A stretch of 64,000 bases of DNA, from NCBI GenBank assembly GCA_031969655.1, contig DALYJX010000007.1:12065-76064 (forward strand). The letters run 5' to 3'. This document shows, piece after piece, positions 9,456 through 17,909 of the stretch (within the stretch, counting starts at the first letter, position 1; every line of letters starts with the position of its first letter). Source of the stretch: Microseira sp003486305. Its GTDB lineage: Bacteria; Cyanobacteriota; Cyanobacteriia; Cyanobacteriales; Aerosakkonemataceae. The position numbers and the translations under genes were made by a program. The notes under the pieces were generated by a model. That model saw nothing but the letters and a program-made list of their open reading frames with translations, did not search any database and was not told the DNA's origin.

Positions 9456-9989
9456 AGGTGTCTGTTCAAATACCGTGCAGTTGAGCCAGAAGCGGAAAAT
9501 GTGGGAAATCTATTTCTTGGCAATACCTACTTTTCCTACTTTTGATACTTTTCCTACTTTTGATACTTTTCCTACTTTTGATCCTTTTCTCTTGTTTGGC
9601 TCCAGAAAGATGCTGTGAAAAATCAGCGATCCCAGCCGCGAACCAGACACAGGCTCTTGTGGTGAAGTGTTGACTGTAAGAACTCAATCGATAAGAGACT
9701 TCATATTGTTATATCAAAAATTAAATAGTAAAAAGTTACAAATAATTCATGAAAATTTGACCGTTCTGTATTAATATAGATTTAGGAAATGTAATCTTAA
9801 ACAGGAGAACGATAAGATGAAGATATGATAAAGGAGCAACAGGTAATATGAAGATATAATGAAGATTATAGTTTTTTTAACGTTCGGGTTATCCAATCCC
9901 ATACCAGAATCAGCGAGTAAGTCGGGTCGATAATCAAAAGGGTGTAAGTTCGTCAGGCAAAAAAGTCCAAGTTCAGAGGTTACAAGCTC
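9456..9989. other. Intergenic region between the CHAT and DUF928 genes
   Basis: 534 bases without a supported gene. It contains an 18-bp tandem repeat at 9535-9588. An AT-rich stretch at 9700-9900 has several short repeats of the type ATGAAGATATAATGA. The segment just upstream of 9990 likely holds the DUF928 promoter or leader. The gap is large enough that DUF928 may have its own promoter. Confidence 0.5.
9535..9588. repeat. 18-bp tandem repeat, three units
   Basis: Three consecutive 18-base units of CCTACTTTTGATACTTTT; the last has one change (GATCC). A partial unit precedes them. The strong pyrimidine bias on the plus strand and the 6- and 9-base sub-periodicity point to slippage expansion. 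No function is evident. Confidence 0.85.
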
Positions 9990-10760
9990 ATGGCTAAGCA
10001 AAAATCTATTAAATTTCTGGGGCTGGTGTCGGTCGCCCTGTGTTTAGAACTCGTTGTCGCACCAAGCTTGTTAACAAAAGTACAAGCACAAACCCAGTCG
10101 GATAGCCGCAACCAAACCCAAAGGATTAGTGCGATCGCTCGCGTCACGTTCGATCCACCCGGAGAAGGAAAACCCGACGACACCGCAGGAGGAGCATCGC
10201 GCAGCGGTGGATGCTTGCAAGCGGTGACAAATATCGGCGGATGTATCGTCCCGTTGATGCCAGAAACGAAAGACGGGTTAACCACCACAGAGCGTCCGAC
10301 GTTCTTTGTATACGTTGCCGACAGCGCGGCAAAAGAGCTATTTTTCAGCCTGAGAGATGAAAGCGACAATGCGGTTTATCAGGCCAAAATCCCGATCAAC
10401 GGTCAAACTGGGATTGTCAGCGTCCAACTGCCAGATAGCGCCCCCGCGTTAGAAGTAGGCAAGACATATCAGTGGGCGTTTATTATGGTGGGCGACCAAG
10501 GACTTAGACCGGATAGTCCGGGAGTACGCGGAGAAGTGCGGCGAGTGGAACTAAACCAAGAACTCAAGAGCGAAATAGATCGGGGGAAACCGCTGGATCG
10601 GGCAGAATTGTATGGAAAAAACGGCATTTGGTTCGATACCGTGGCAACCCTAGCCCAAGCAAGACGCGAGCAGCCAAATGATACCACGTTAGTAGATAAT
10701 TGGCAAGATTTGCTGAAATCGGTGGGTTTGGATGCGATCGCCAAAGAGCCGTTACTGTAA
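9990..10760 (+). CDS. DUF928 family exported protein
   Basis: A 256-residue protein with a signal peptide (about residues 1-34, hydrophobic LGLVSVALCLELVVAPSLL, cleavage after VQA). The mature part matches the cyanobacterial DUF928 family: ARVTFDPPGEGKPDDTAGGASRSGG at residues 49-73, then LTTTERPTFFVYV, AKELFFSLRDE, YQAKIPI, VGKTYQWAF and PDSPGVRGEVRRVEL. The middle looks like a beta-sandwich and the end is helical. The biochemical role is not known. In cyanobacterial genomes this family is often found beside CHAT, haemagglutinin-like and CHASE2 genes, as here, so a joint envelope function is plausible but inferred. A strong hairpin terminator follows at 10812. Confidence 0.85.
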   Translation: MAKQKSIKFLGLVSVALCLELVVAPSLLTKVQAQTQSDSRNQTQRISAIARVTFDPPGEGKPDDTAGGASRSGGCLQAVTNIGGCIVPLMPETKDGLTTTERPTFFVYVADSAAKELFFSLRDESDNAVYQAKIPINGQTGIVSVQLPDSAPALEVGKTYQWAFIMVGDQGLRPDSPGVRGEVRRVELNQELKSEIDRGKPLDRAELYGKNGIWFDTVATLAQARREQPNDTTLVDNWQDLLKSVGLDAIAKEPLL

Positions 10761-10811
10761 AAAATTGCATAGGAGCTAGGAAATAACTTGATCTACCACC
10801 TCCGCCCTTGC

Positions 10812-10843
10812 AACCCGGTTTCTGCAAGAAACCGGGTTTTTGG
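10812..10843 (+). terminator. Hairpin terminator after the DUF928 gene
   Basis: Twelve-base perfect arms AACCCGGTTTCT and AGAAACCGGGTT with a 3-base loop, followed by a short T-run. This AAACCCGGTTTCT palindrome is also an interspersed repeat (related pieces near 23905 and 63440-63510), so the terminator may have come from a repeat element. Confidence 0.7.
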
Positions 10844-10907
10844 TGATAAGGAATAAAATGGGGCAGACTACCCAGTTTCTCATCATATCGCTGGGTATAC
10901 AAGATCG

Positions 10908-13502
10908 ATGTGGTCAAAACTCAGACAAAGCATTTGGGAGTGGCGGGGGATATTGACAATCGCCCCCAGCGTAGCAGGATTGGTCATGACTGCAGGTTCC
11001 CTGGGATTATTCCAACTCATGGAGTGGGCTACTTTGGATCAATTTTTTCGCTGGCGTCCCCGGGAACCCGTCGATCCCCGCATTACCATTGTCACGATTG
11101 ACGAATCAGACATCACCCACGTGGGACAATGGCCGATTCCCGATGCCGTTTTAGCTAAATTAATCGAAAATTTGGCAAAGCACAACCCCAAAGCGATTGG
11201 TTTGGATTTGTATCGAGATTTACCCGTAGAACCGGGTCATCAAGCATTAGTTGATGTATTCAAGAATACACCAAATTTAATCGGGGTTGAGAAAGCAGTT
11301 GGTAATGCAGTGGCTCCACCGCCGATTTTAAAGCAAAGCGATCGCGTAGGATTGGCAGATTTAGTATTAGATGCCGATGGTAAAGTGCGCCGGGGTTTGA
11401 TTTCTGTCAGAACTGAGGAAGGTCAAACAAAATTAGGATTGGGAACAACCCTGGCTTTAATGTATCTGCAATCCGAGGGCATTACGCTGAAAATGCTCGA
11501 TCCCAAGCAAAAGCACTTGGGATTGGGTCAAGCTGTATTTATGCCGCTGAAGGGAAACGAAGGCGGTTACGTGCGCGCGAATACGGGTGGTTACCAAATT
11601 TTATTGAACTATCGGGGAACCCTAGAAAATTTTCAGCACGTATCGATGAAAGATGTTCTGGAGGACAGGATAGCGCCAAACAGTTTGCGCGATCGCATTA
11701 TTTTAATCGGCGCCACCGGCGCTAGCCTCAACGACCTTTTCTTTACACCCTACAGTAGCAAAGCGAACGGCAGTCCTCGGCGAACTCCCGGAGTCGTCAT
11801 ACATGCCAACATCACCAGCCAAATTATCAGTGGTGCGATTGAAGGGCGTCCCTTTATCCGAGTTTGGGACGAACCGAGAGAATGGCTGTGGATATTAATT
11901 TGGTCGTTTGCGGGTGCTGGCGTTAGTTGGATCGTACTCGACACCAAACAACTTAGCGATCGCCTCGCCCTCAAAGCCACGGTTTTTTTGATTAGCTTGT
12001 TGTGTGGTGGCGTGATGCTAGTCGGTGGTAGCTATGTCGCATTTCTGGCAAACTGGTGGTTGCCGGTTATTGCGCCCTTGGTAGCATTTAGTGGGGCTGG
12101 GATAGCGATCGCCGGGTTTCACAGCTTAGAATTACAGCGAGAAAAAGCCGACCTAGAAATCTTACTGGAAACCACAACCGAACACGCAGATGCCCTGGCG
12201 ATAGATTTAGAACATAAAGCCGAAGAAGCAATTCGCGAAAGCGAACGCAAACTAGCTCAATTCCTAGAAGCAGTGCCCGTAGGAGTAGCCGTCGCCGATG
12301 CCAGAGGTAAACTTTATTACTTTAACCAAGCCGCACAGCAGCTTTTGGGTAAAGGAGTCGTACCCGATGCCACAGCAGAGCAACTAGCAGCAGTTTACCA
12401 AACCTATATTGCCGGAACCAATCAACTATACCCGGTCGAAAAATTGCCAATGGTACGGGCATTGAAAGGCGAAACTTCCTCGGTAGAAGATATAGAAATC
12501 CACCAAGAAGATAAGATTATTCCTCTAGAAGTTTGGGGTACTCCCATCTACGATCGAGAGGGCAAAGTTAACTTTGCCATCGTCGTTTTTCGAGATATTA
12601 CCGAACGCAAAAAAGCCGAAGCAGACCGGATAAAATTAACCAACGAACTAATTCAACTCAACGTAGCTTATTCCCGCTTTGTTCCGCGACAATTCCTCCA
12701 ACTTTTGAAAAAAGAAAGCATTATTGATGTACAATTAGGCGACCAAGTACAACAAGAAATGTCAGTGTTATTTTCCGATATTCGCGGCTTCACGGCACTA
12801 TCGGAAACGATGACCCCAGAAGAAAACTTCAAATTTATTAATGCTTATCTCAGTCGCATGGAACCGGCGATTCAGGAAAATAATGGATTTATCGATAAAT
12901 ACATCGGCGATGCAATTATGGCACTCTTTAGCGGGGGAGCAGATGATGCCGTCAAAGCAGGAATTGCCATGCTACAAAGACTGAAAGAATTTAACACCAA
13001 CAGGGGCAGACTGGGGCGTCCCCGGATCAAAATTGGCATTGGCATCAATACAGGTTCGATGATGCTGGGTACAGTCGGGGGACACTCCCGCATGGATGGC
13101 ACAGCAATTAGCGATGCCGTTAATTTAGCTTCTCGGCTGGAAGGCTTAACTAAAAACTATGGCGTGGGACTGTTAATTTCTGAAAAAACATTTTTCGCCT
13201 TAAATAATCCAGCCGATTATGCCATCCGCCTAATAGATCGAGTAAAAGTTAAAGGAAAATCCGAACAAGTAATTGTTTATGAAGTCTTTGATGCCGATTC
13301 GCCCGAAGTCAAAGAAGGTAAACTTTTCACCCTGGCAGTATTTAAACAAGCAATCGTCCTCTATAACTCAGGGAATTTATCAGAAGCAGCACAACTATTT
13401 TCCCATTGCCTGCACCTTAACCCAGGGGATAAAGTAGCAAAAATTTACCTAGAACGCTGTCAGCAACAAGAAACCGTAGAAGCCTTTAACCCCAATATCT
13501 AA
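10908..13502 (+). CDS. CHASE2-PAS adenylate/guanylate cyclase
   Basis: An 864-residue class III nucleotide cyclase. The N-terminus has one membrane helix (about residues 18-38) followed by an extracytoplasmic CHASE2 sensor domain (to about 330; VTIDESDITHVGQWP, IGLDLYRD, ILIGATGASLNDLF). Three membrane helices follow (about 324-410), then a coiled linker, a PAS domain (about 445-565) and the catalytic domain (about 615-800). Metal-binding aspartates lie in FSDIRGFTALSE and KYIGDAIMALF; the Asn and Arg of DAVNLASRLEG fit transition-state stabilisation. The lysine in DKYIGD suggests ATP rather than GTP as substrate, so cAMP is the likely product. A short TPR-like tail ends the protein. It follows the DUF928 gene and probably senses an envelope signal; the ligand is unknown. 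Confidence 0.9.
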   Translation: MWSKLRQSIWEWRGILTIAPSVAGLVMTAGSLGLFQLMEWATLDQFFRWRPREPVDPRITIVTIDESDITHVGQWPIPDAVLAKLIENLAKHNPKAIGLDLYRDLPVEPGHQALVDVFKNTPNLIGVEKAVGNAVAPPPILKQSDRVGLADLVLDADGKVRRGLISVRTEEGQTKLGLGTTLALMYLQSEGITLKMLDPKQKHLGLGQAVFMPLKGNEGGYVRANTGGYQILLNYRGTLENFQHVSMKDVLEDRIAPNSLRDRIILIGATGASLNDLFFTPYSSKANGSPRRTPGVVIHANITSQIISGAIEGRPFIRVWDEPREWLWILIWSFAGAGVSWIVLDTKQLSDRLALKATVFLISLLCGGVMLVGGSYVAFLANWWLPVIAPLVAFSGAGIAIAGFHSLELQREKADLEILLETTTEHADALAIDLEHKAEEAIRESERKLAQFLEAVPVGVAVADARGKLYYFNQAAQQLLGKGVVPDATAEQLAAVYQTYIAGTNQLYPVEKLPMVRALKGETSSVEDIEIHQEDKIIPLEVWGTPIYDREGKVNFAIVVFRDITERKKAEADRIKLTNELIQLNVAYSRFVPRQFLQLLKKESIIDVQLGDQVQQEMSVLFSDIRGFTALSETMTPEENFKFINAYLSRMEPAIQENNGFIDKYIGDAIMALFSGGADDAVKAGIAMLQRLKEFNTNRGRLGRPRIKIGIGINTGSMMLGTVGGHSRMDGTAISDAVNLASRLEGLTKNYGVGLLISEKTFFALNNPADYAIRLIDRVKVKGKSEQVIVYEVFDADSPEVKEGKLFTLAVFKQAIVLYNSGNLSEAAQLFSHCLHLNPGDKVAKIYLERCQQQETVEAFNPNI

Positions 13503-13665
13503 AAGCCAAAGACTCTTCCTCTTCTTCGCGTCCTACTCAACGAGTGCGCCGCTGCGCGTCTATGGCGTCTTGGCAGTTCATTAAAAATGGGGGCGACTCC
13601 CTCGCGATCGCTCAAACGCACCCAATGCCTTATAATGAAAATTTAAGCTTCATTTTTTTTATAAC

Positions 13666-14043
13666 ATGACCTCCCCCATCCCTAAGATCGAATTTTTTGA
13701 AGGAATTCCAGAAGAACTAAGCGATGTCAGCCTGCGGCGGAATCGCTCATCAGGAGTTCGGTCAGTCATGATGACATTCAAGCAACTGAAAGCAACCGAA
13801 AAATTTAACAGCTTTACAAAAAGATTTTCTAACTCAATGCGTTTAATTGATACTGAAGGAGTCATAAGCGTTGAGCCAAGTTCGCTAAAATTCATCTTCA
13901 GCGGACCCGAAGGAGATGAACTAGAACGGGTAGAATGCAAATTTGAACTTGATAGGGAAGACCATTGGGAAAGATTCATGCGGTTTATGAAGCGCTACGC
14001 AGAAGCAAATGGTATGGAGTACGGCGAAAATTCTAGTAACTAA
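13666..14043 (+). CDS. psb28: Psb28-family photosystem II assembly protein, divergent paralogue
   Basis: A 125-residue protein with the Psb28 layout: an N-terminal strand IEFFEGIPEE, a central ATEKF-type segment, and the diagnostic C-terminal helix HWERFMRFMKRYAEANGM. Psb28 binds PSII assembly intermediates (RC47) on the cytoplasmic side of the thylakoid. Here the middle (RSVMMTFKQLKATEKFNSF) is unlike that of standard Psb28, and the protein is slightly long, so it may correspond to the second paralogue (Psb28-2) found in some cyanobacteria; that is inference. It stands alone, with heptamer-like repeats downstream. Confidence 0.82.
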   Translation: MTSPIPKIEFFEGIPEELSDVSLRRNRSSGVRSVMMTFKQLKATEKFNSFTKRFSNSMRLIDTEGVISVEPSSLKFIFSGPEGDELERVECKFELDREDHWERFMRFMKRYAEANGMEYGENSSN

Positions 14044-14212
14044 AGTTGCTAGTTATAGCTATTATGGGTTGCTGGCATTGCTAATTGCTAATGGCTAATT
14101 GCTCGTGGTAATATGTATCGGTTAAAACATTAGCGATTAGCGATTAGCTGTTAGCAGATATAAAAACATAACTAGGAACTTGAGTGAGTAGTAAAGGTTA
14201 GGAGAATTGTAA

Positions 14213-15142
14213 ATGAAAGTAGCTGTGACGGGTGCAACGGGATTTGTCGGTAGTCGCTTGGTGGAAAAACTGCAAGCCCAAGGAAATCAAGTGTTAATTT
14301 TAACTCGCAACGCGGAGCGAGCAAGGCGAGTTTTTAAGAGCAGTGCGTTTCCTCTTCTGGAAATAGTTACCTATGCGCCAACGGAATACGGCGCTTGGGA
14401 ACAAAGTTTATCCGGTTGCGATCGCGTAGTCAATTTAGCAGGAGAATCAATCGCAGAAGGGCGCTGGACACCAGAGCGAAAGCAGGCAATTATAGATAGT
14501 CGTAAGCTCGGCACCCAGAGGTTAGTCGAAGCAATTTCACAAGCAAATCCTAAACCTTCTGTATTGGTAAGTGCCTCCGCTATTGGATATTACGGCACTA
14601 GCGAAACAGCCACCTTTGAAGAAACAAGTCCCCCAGGTAGCGATTTTCTAGCACAAGTGTGTCAAGCTTGGGAAGCAGAAGCCCAAAAAGTTAAAGATGC
14701 GGGCGTGCGTTTGGCAATTATCCGCGTTGGAATTGTTTTAGGGATGGGCGGTGCTATTGCCAAAATGCTACCACCGTTTCAACTATTTGCCGGTGGCCCA
14801 ATTGGTAGCGGGCGTCAGTGGTTTTCCTGGATTCACCGGGAAGATTTGGTCAACTTGATTATACAAGCTTTGAATCGGGAAGACATGGAAGGCGTGTTTA
14901 ACGGTACTGCGCCCAATCCCGTCCGCATGGCAGAATTTTGCCAAACATTGGGAGAAGTTCTCAATCGTCCTTCTTGGTTACCAGTACCCGATTTCGCTTT
15001 AGAATTGCTCTTAGGCGACGGCGCGAAGGTGGTTTTAGAAGGTCAGCAAGTTTTACCCAAACGCACCTTAGCATCTGGCTTTCAATTTCAATATCCCAAT
15101 TTGAAACAAGCTCTACAATCGATTCTGAGCCAAGGGATGTAG
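14213..15142 (+). CDS. TIGR01777/SDR39U1-type NAD(P)-binding epimerase (ThyD-like)
   Basis: A 309-residue extended-SDR protein. The Rossmann glycine motif is GATGFVGSRL (residues 7-16), followed by VVNLAGESIAEGRWT, the SDR39U1 signature SASAIGYYG with the conserved Tyr, and the DUF1731-type C-terminus (PVPDFALELLLGDGA, VLEGQQVLPKRTLASGFQF). Cyanobacterial and plant homologues have been called cell-division inhibitor SulA-like, and in Synechocystis ThyD is linked to thylakoid organisation; the substrate is unknown. The N-terminal GTG/ATG choice is clear because MKVAVTGATG starts the fold. Confidence 0.88.
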   Translation: MKVAVTGATGFVGSRLVEKLQAQGNQVLILTRNAERARRVFKSSAFPLLEIVTYAPTEYGAWEQSLSGCDRVVNLAGESIAEGRWTPERKQAIIDSRKLGTQRLVEAISQANPKPSVLVSASAIGYYGTSETATFEETSPPGSDFLAQVCQAWEAEAQKVKDAGVRLAIIRVGIVLGMGGAIAKMLPPFQLFAGGPIGSGRQWFSWIHREDLVNLIIQALNREDMEGVFNGTAPNPVRMAEFCQTLGEVLNRPSWLPVPDFALELLLGDGAKVVLEGQQVLPKRTLASGFQFQYPNLKQALQSILSQGM

Positions 15143-15198
15143 TTTGTAGTAAGGACTTTAGTTTTTTCTCGATCGGCACTGAAGTCCTTACTACGAAC

Positions 15199-15444
15199 TT
15201 ATGAAGGCGAGTTGAGTTTTTTCGAGATCCAACTAATTACGCCGCTCGTCATGGCTCCAGCCATTAAAATACCGATAGCTGGGGTAAATACGGGTTCCCA
15301 GAGTTTGTACCAGAGATCGAGTCCTAGAGGAATGTTAGCTGCTTTACCAGCGACAGCGATCGCTAGCCATGCAAAACTGGCTAAAACCAGGAACGTATCG
15401 AACACCAAAAACGAGTTTAACCAGCCAAGAATTTTATCTTTCAT
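15199..15444 (-). CDS. Small two-helix membrane protein
   Basis: An 81-residue protein starting MKDKILGWLNSFLVF. Two hydrophobic segments are visible (about residues 10-35 FLVFDTFLVLASFAWLAIAV and 50-70 VFTPAIGILMAGAMTSGVISW), with a lysine-rich tail. The frame stays open upstream to 15573, but that part is translated heptamer repeat (LPITNYQ periodicity), so the ATG at 15444 is preferred. I do not recognise the family. It sits between the epimerase gene and a decayed IS607 element. Confidence 0.65.
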   Translation of the reverse strand: MKDKILGWLNSFLVFDTFLVLASFAWLAIAVAGKAANIPLGLDLWYKLWEPVFTPAIGILMAGAMTSGVISWISKKLNSPS

Positions 15445-15450
15445 AGAGAT

Positions 15451-15498
15451 TGGTAATTGGTAATTGGTAATTGGTAATTGGTAATTGGTAATTGGTAA
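15451..15498. repeat. Heptamer tandem repeat (TGGTAAT), about seven units
   Basis: Seven-base unit TGGTAAT repeated about seven times without interruption. This belongs to the short tandemly repeated repetitive sequences known in filamentous cyanobacteria. Related tracts occur at 17118-17155, 22718-22746, 22798-22845, 27597-27635, 29219-29256, 48901-48937 and 52326-52360. It adjoins the truncated end of a tnpB remnant. Confidence 0.9.
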
Positions 15499-15530
15499 AG
15501 AGTCAAGCGTGCTATCCGATACATTTTTGC

Positions 15531-15626
15531 TAACAAGGTTTTGTTGTAGACAAACCGCGCTACTCCAAACCATTTTTTAACTATCTTCTTCTGGTCTGGA
15601 CTCAGATAAATTCGAGTCTTCCTTGA
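15531..15626 (-). pseudogene. tnpB N-terminal remnant of an IS607 element
   Basis: A short stretch encoding TnpB-like sequence (KTRIYLSPDQ, KKWFGVARFVYNKTL), the typical N-terminus of the RuvC-type nuclease of IS607/IS605 elements. Homology stops at about 15531 and heptamer repeat DNA follows, so nearly the whole nuclease is missing. It overlaps the end of the tnpA pseudogene in another frame, as in complete IS607 elements. Confidence 0.75.
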
Positions 15627-16173
15627 TATATGAGTTGTATTTTCTAAGTCCGTGCATTCGACAAGAGAAGATGTGGAGGATGCTGAGTAGATCTTGGGTG
15701 AGTTCTGAGTTTGGGCAATATACAGCTTGGTCCTGAACCACGATGTTCCCACCGTTTTGCTCGACCAAGTACTAAATAAGCTCGAATCCAAACCTTGCGA
15801 GTCGGTCACGACAGGCAACAACAAGCGTGAGCTGATCTTTGCGCATAAGTCTGTCCAATAGGGAACGCAATCCTTTCCGTTTGAAGTTGAGTCCTGAACT
15901 GATATCTCGGATGACTTCTGCTCCTGGGTAGAGGGATTGCATATAGGCGACTTGTCGGGAGAGGTCGTCTCGTTGCTTGGAACAAGAGACTCGACAGTAG
16001 CAAACAGTGGCAGTTCGAGTCCAATCGCCTCTGATGTAAGACTCGACATCGTAGAGTCTTTGTCCCGCTTCGTTTTTGATGCTCTTGATTTTCCCTTCAT
16101 CTGCGTACTTCCTCAGCGTGTTTGGACTCAAACCCAGAAACTCGACCGCTTTTCTGAGTGGGATATAGGACAT
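15577..16173 (-). pseudogene. IS607-family serine recombinase tnpA, in-frame stop
   Basis: The reading frame encodes a MerR-like helix-turn-helix start (MSYIPLRKAVEFLGLSPNTL), then a serine-recombinase domain with the nucleophile motif CYCRVSCSKQRDDL, SGLNFKRKGLRSLL and CRDRLARFGFELI. A TAG codon at about 15769-15771 interrupts it; the same frame continues with YLVEQNGGNIVVQ to the normal C-terminus ILHIFSCRMHGLRKYN. Without the stop the protein would be of usual IS607 TnpA length (about 198 residues). It is the orphaned, inactive counterpart of the intact copy at 56619. Confidence 0.88.
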
Positions 16174-16175
16174 AC

Positions 16176-16201
16176 CATTTACTAGCTTTTGTGAGTAAAT
16201 G
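16176..16201. promoter_or_regulatory. Inverted repeat upstream of the tnpA pseudogene
   Basis: Eight-base arms CATTTACT (16176-16183) and AGTAAATG (16194-16201) lie immediately before the tnpA start. The other IS607 copy also has an inverted repeat directly before tnpA (56566-56616), with different sequence. This suggests an element end or an operator for the HTH domain of TnpA. Confidence 0.45.
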
Positions 16202-16327
16202 GGAGCAAATAGACAACTAGCTAGCAACCCTATGACCCATTACCCATTACCCAATATAAAAAATTTGGCTGTACCTGAAATCAGGACAGCCTCATCGATT
16301 AAGTATGATACAATGTATGAAGTTCGA

Positions 16328-16513
16328 TTAATCGAGGGCGATACCAGAAACATCTGGTAGTTGCAAGTCATCTGGATCTACGTAGTGGCAGGTGGCGTCA
16401 TTCAGACAAACGATCGCCCATCCAGACAGATCTACACCCATGAGTTTGTAGGTTGTTTCGTGGATAAAAAAGCCTTTGCGATCGCGAGTTTCTGGCTTAA
16501 CTGAAACGTCCAT
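16328..16513 (-). CDS. Small conserved-looking hypothetical protein
   Basis: A 61-residue acidic protein (MDVSVKPETRDRKGFF, ETTYKLMGVDLSGWAIVCLN, DPDDLQLPDVSG). No membrane segment or signal peptide is visible, and I do not recognise the family. The ATG at 16513 is preceded at distance by a strong hairpin (16547-16582) that may end the upstream transcript. Its sequence is not low-complexity and codon use looks normal, which supports it as a gene. Confidence 0.55.
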   Translation of the reverse strand: MDVSVKPETRDRKGFFIHETTYKLMGVDLSGWAIVCLNDATCHYVDPDDLQLPDVSGIALD

Positions 16514-16546
16514 ATTTTCTGCACCTAAAATCCCTGTTAAAAATGA

Positions 16547-16582
16547 CTCAACGATTGGTTATTAGGCCAACTAATCGTTGAG
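16547..16582 (-). terminator. Hairpin terminator after the TPR gene
   Basis: Arms CTCAACGATTGGTT (16547-16560) and AACTAATCGTTGAG (16569-16582) match at 13 of 14 positions. On the minus strand the hairpin is followed within a few bases by TTTTT, as expected for a rho-independent terminator of the gene at 16694-17116. Confidence 0.6.
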
Positions 16583-16693
16583 TTCAAAAAATAATATCAT
16601 GCCAGTTTCGGGATCTGGCATTAATTTATTAGAGAGATCGTTACGAACTGAAAAGTTTTGTCTCAGCTTAGAAACGATTGTTAGAGTCAAGGC

Positions 16694-17116
16694 TCAAGCG
16701 TCAAACAACCAGGTTTTGATCCGGTTTAAACTATCCCAATCGGGTTTTCTGCTGAAACCATCGTTCAGGCTTTCCTCAATATCAGGGCGCAACTCGGGAT
16801 CGAGGAAGAGCATTTGGCGGACAAGATCGATATGCTGTCGCACGCCGCTTTGCTTTGTTTCCAGCATCGCAGTTGCCAGGTTAATGCGTGATTGGGGGTC
16901 TTGGGGGTTTAACTTGACAGCTTTTTGGGCGGCTTTGTAAGCTCGATCCGGTTGATTATCCAGCAGGTACAACCAAGACAAACAAGTCCAGGCGGCGGCG
17001 GTTTTGGGGGAGCGATCGCAAATTTCTTTAAATACCGACAGCAAAGTTTCCGGCCCTTCCCCGGCTTTGTAACGTTCAATACCCGTATCAAAAAGAGTTG
17101 AAACTGATTCAGTCAT
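16694..17116 (-). CDS. Small TPR-repeat protein
   Basis: A 140-residue soluble protein with about three tetratricopeptide-like helices pairs (FDTGIERYKAGEGPETLL, AAAWTCLSWLYLLDNQPD, AYKAAQKAVKLNPQDPQSR, INLATAML). The C-terminus (RKPDWDSLNRIKTWLF) is conserved-looking. The ATG at 17116 starts MTESVSTLFDTG; the upstream open frame is repeat DNA and the neighbouring hesB-like region, so it is rejected. TPR folds usually mediate protein contacts; the partner is unknown. It lies downstream of the HesB/SufA gene on the same strand but behind a terminator. Confidence 0.78.
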   Translation of the reverse strand: MTESVSTLFDTGIERYKAGEGPETLLSVFKEICDRSPKTAAAWTCLSWLYLLDNQPDRAYKAAQKAVKLNPQDPQSRINLATAMLETKQSGVRQHIDLVRQMLFLDPELRPDIEESLNDGFSRKPDWDSLNRIKTWLFDA

Positions 17117-17176
17117 TGGTGGATTGGTAATTGGTAATTGGGAAAAAGGTAATTGGTTGGATGACGACCGATTACC

Positions 17177-17220
17177 AAAAAAAATATACCAGACCTCGGT
17201 TAGGGAGCGGGTCTGGTATA
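17177..17220 (-). terminator. Rho-independent terminator after the HesB/SufA gene
   Basis: Stem arms TATACCAGACC (17185-17195) and GGTCTGGTATA (17210-17220) are perfect over 11 bases; on the minus strand an 8-base T-run follows (17177-17184). It directly follows the iron-sulphur carrier gene. Confidence 0.85.
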
Positions 17221-17256
17221 GGTGTGGCTGCAAGCTGTAGATATGAGTTTGCGGAT

Positions 17257-17613
17257 TTAGACGGCGAAAGACTTGCCGCAGCCACAGGTTTGAGAAGCGT
17301 TGGGATTGGTGAATTGGAAGCCACCGCCGATCATGGCATCGTTGTAGTCTAACACCAGACCGTAAAGGTAAAGCAGGCTCTTGGGATCGCACACGAGTTG
17401 GAAGCCATCGTAATCAAAAACTCGATCGTCATCTCTAGCAGTACTCGGATCGATAAAATCCATCATGTAGGACATGCCAGAACAGCCACCTTGACGAACT
17501 CCCACCCGCAGGCAGAGGTCTTTACCCTGTTTATCGCGCAAGAATGAAATTTGGCGCAAGGCAGCATCGGTCAGCTGAATCCCCTGTTGTTGTGACTGAG
17601 TAGCTGATGTCAT
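17257..17613 (-). CDS. Iron-sulphur cluster assembly protein, HesB/IscA/SufA family
   Basis: A 118-residue A-type carrier expected to bind and hand over [Fe-S] clusters. The three conserved cysteines are visible in RQGGCSGM and in the C-terminal TCGCGKSF. The N-terminal MTSATQSQQQGIQLTDAAL and YGLVLDYNDAMIGGGFQFTNPN match the family; length is normal. It has its own terminator. Whether it is the SufA/IscA housekeeping carrier or a HesB type cannot be settled here. Confidence 0.92.
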   Translation of the reverse strand: MTSATQSQQQGIQLTDAALRQISFLRDKQGKDLCLRVGVRQGGCSGMSYMMDFIDPSTARDDDRVFDYDGFQLVCDPKSLLYLYGLVLDYNDAMIGGGFQFTNPNASQTCGCGKSFAV

Positions 17614-17909
17614 TTTTGGCTCGACTCCTTATGCCAGTTGCAGTATACTGGCTGTTTGCTGATAAATCCATTGTATCGGGGTTCTTAAATTTCTTAGCCG
17701 CTGGGAGCCGAGCAAGGCAAAACCTTTCTATCCTGGTAATAGTCGAAAGCCTATACTTTACTTGCAAGCCCCTAACGTGGGAAGAACATTTTTTGAGCCA
17801 AACAAGAATTGCCACTGTTGCCAGTCAAAGCGGTCTTTTAAGGTTAGTGTTGATCAGAGGTTTGCTCGTTCGACCCGCAAGCCCTATTTTTCTTTTGTTC
17901 CCTTAGTTT

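Noticed and set aside
15445..15573. N-terminal extension of the small membrane protein at 15199
   Set aside because: Encoded by heptamer repeats (LPITNYQ periodicity) and tnpB remnant sequence.
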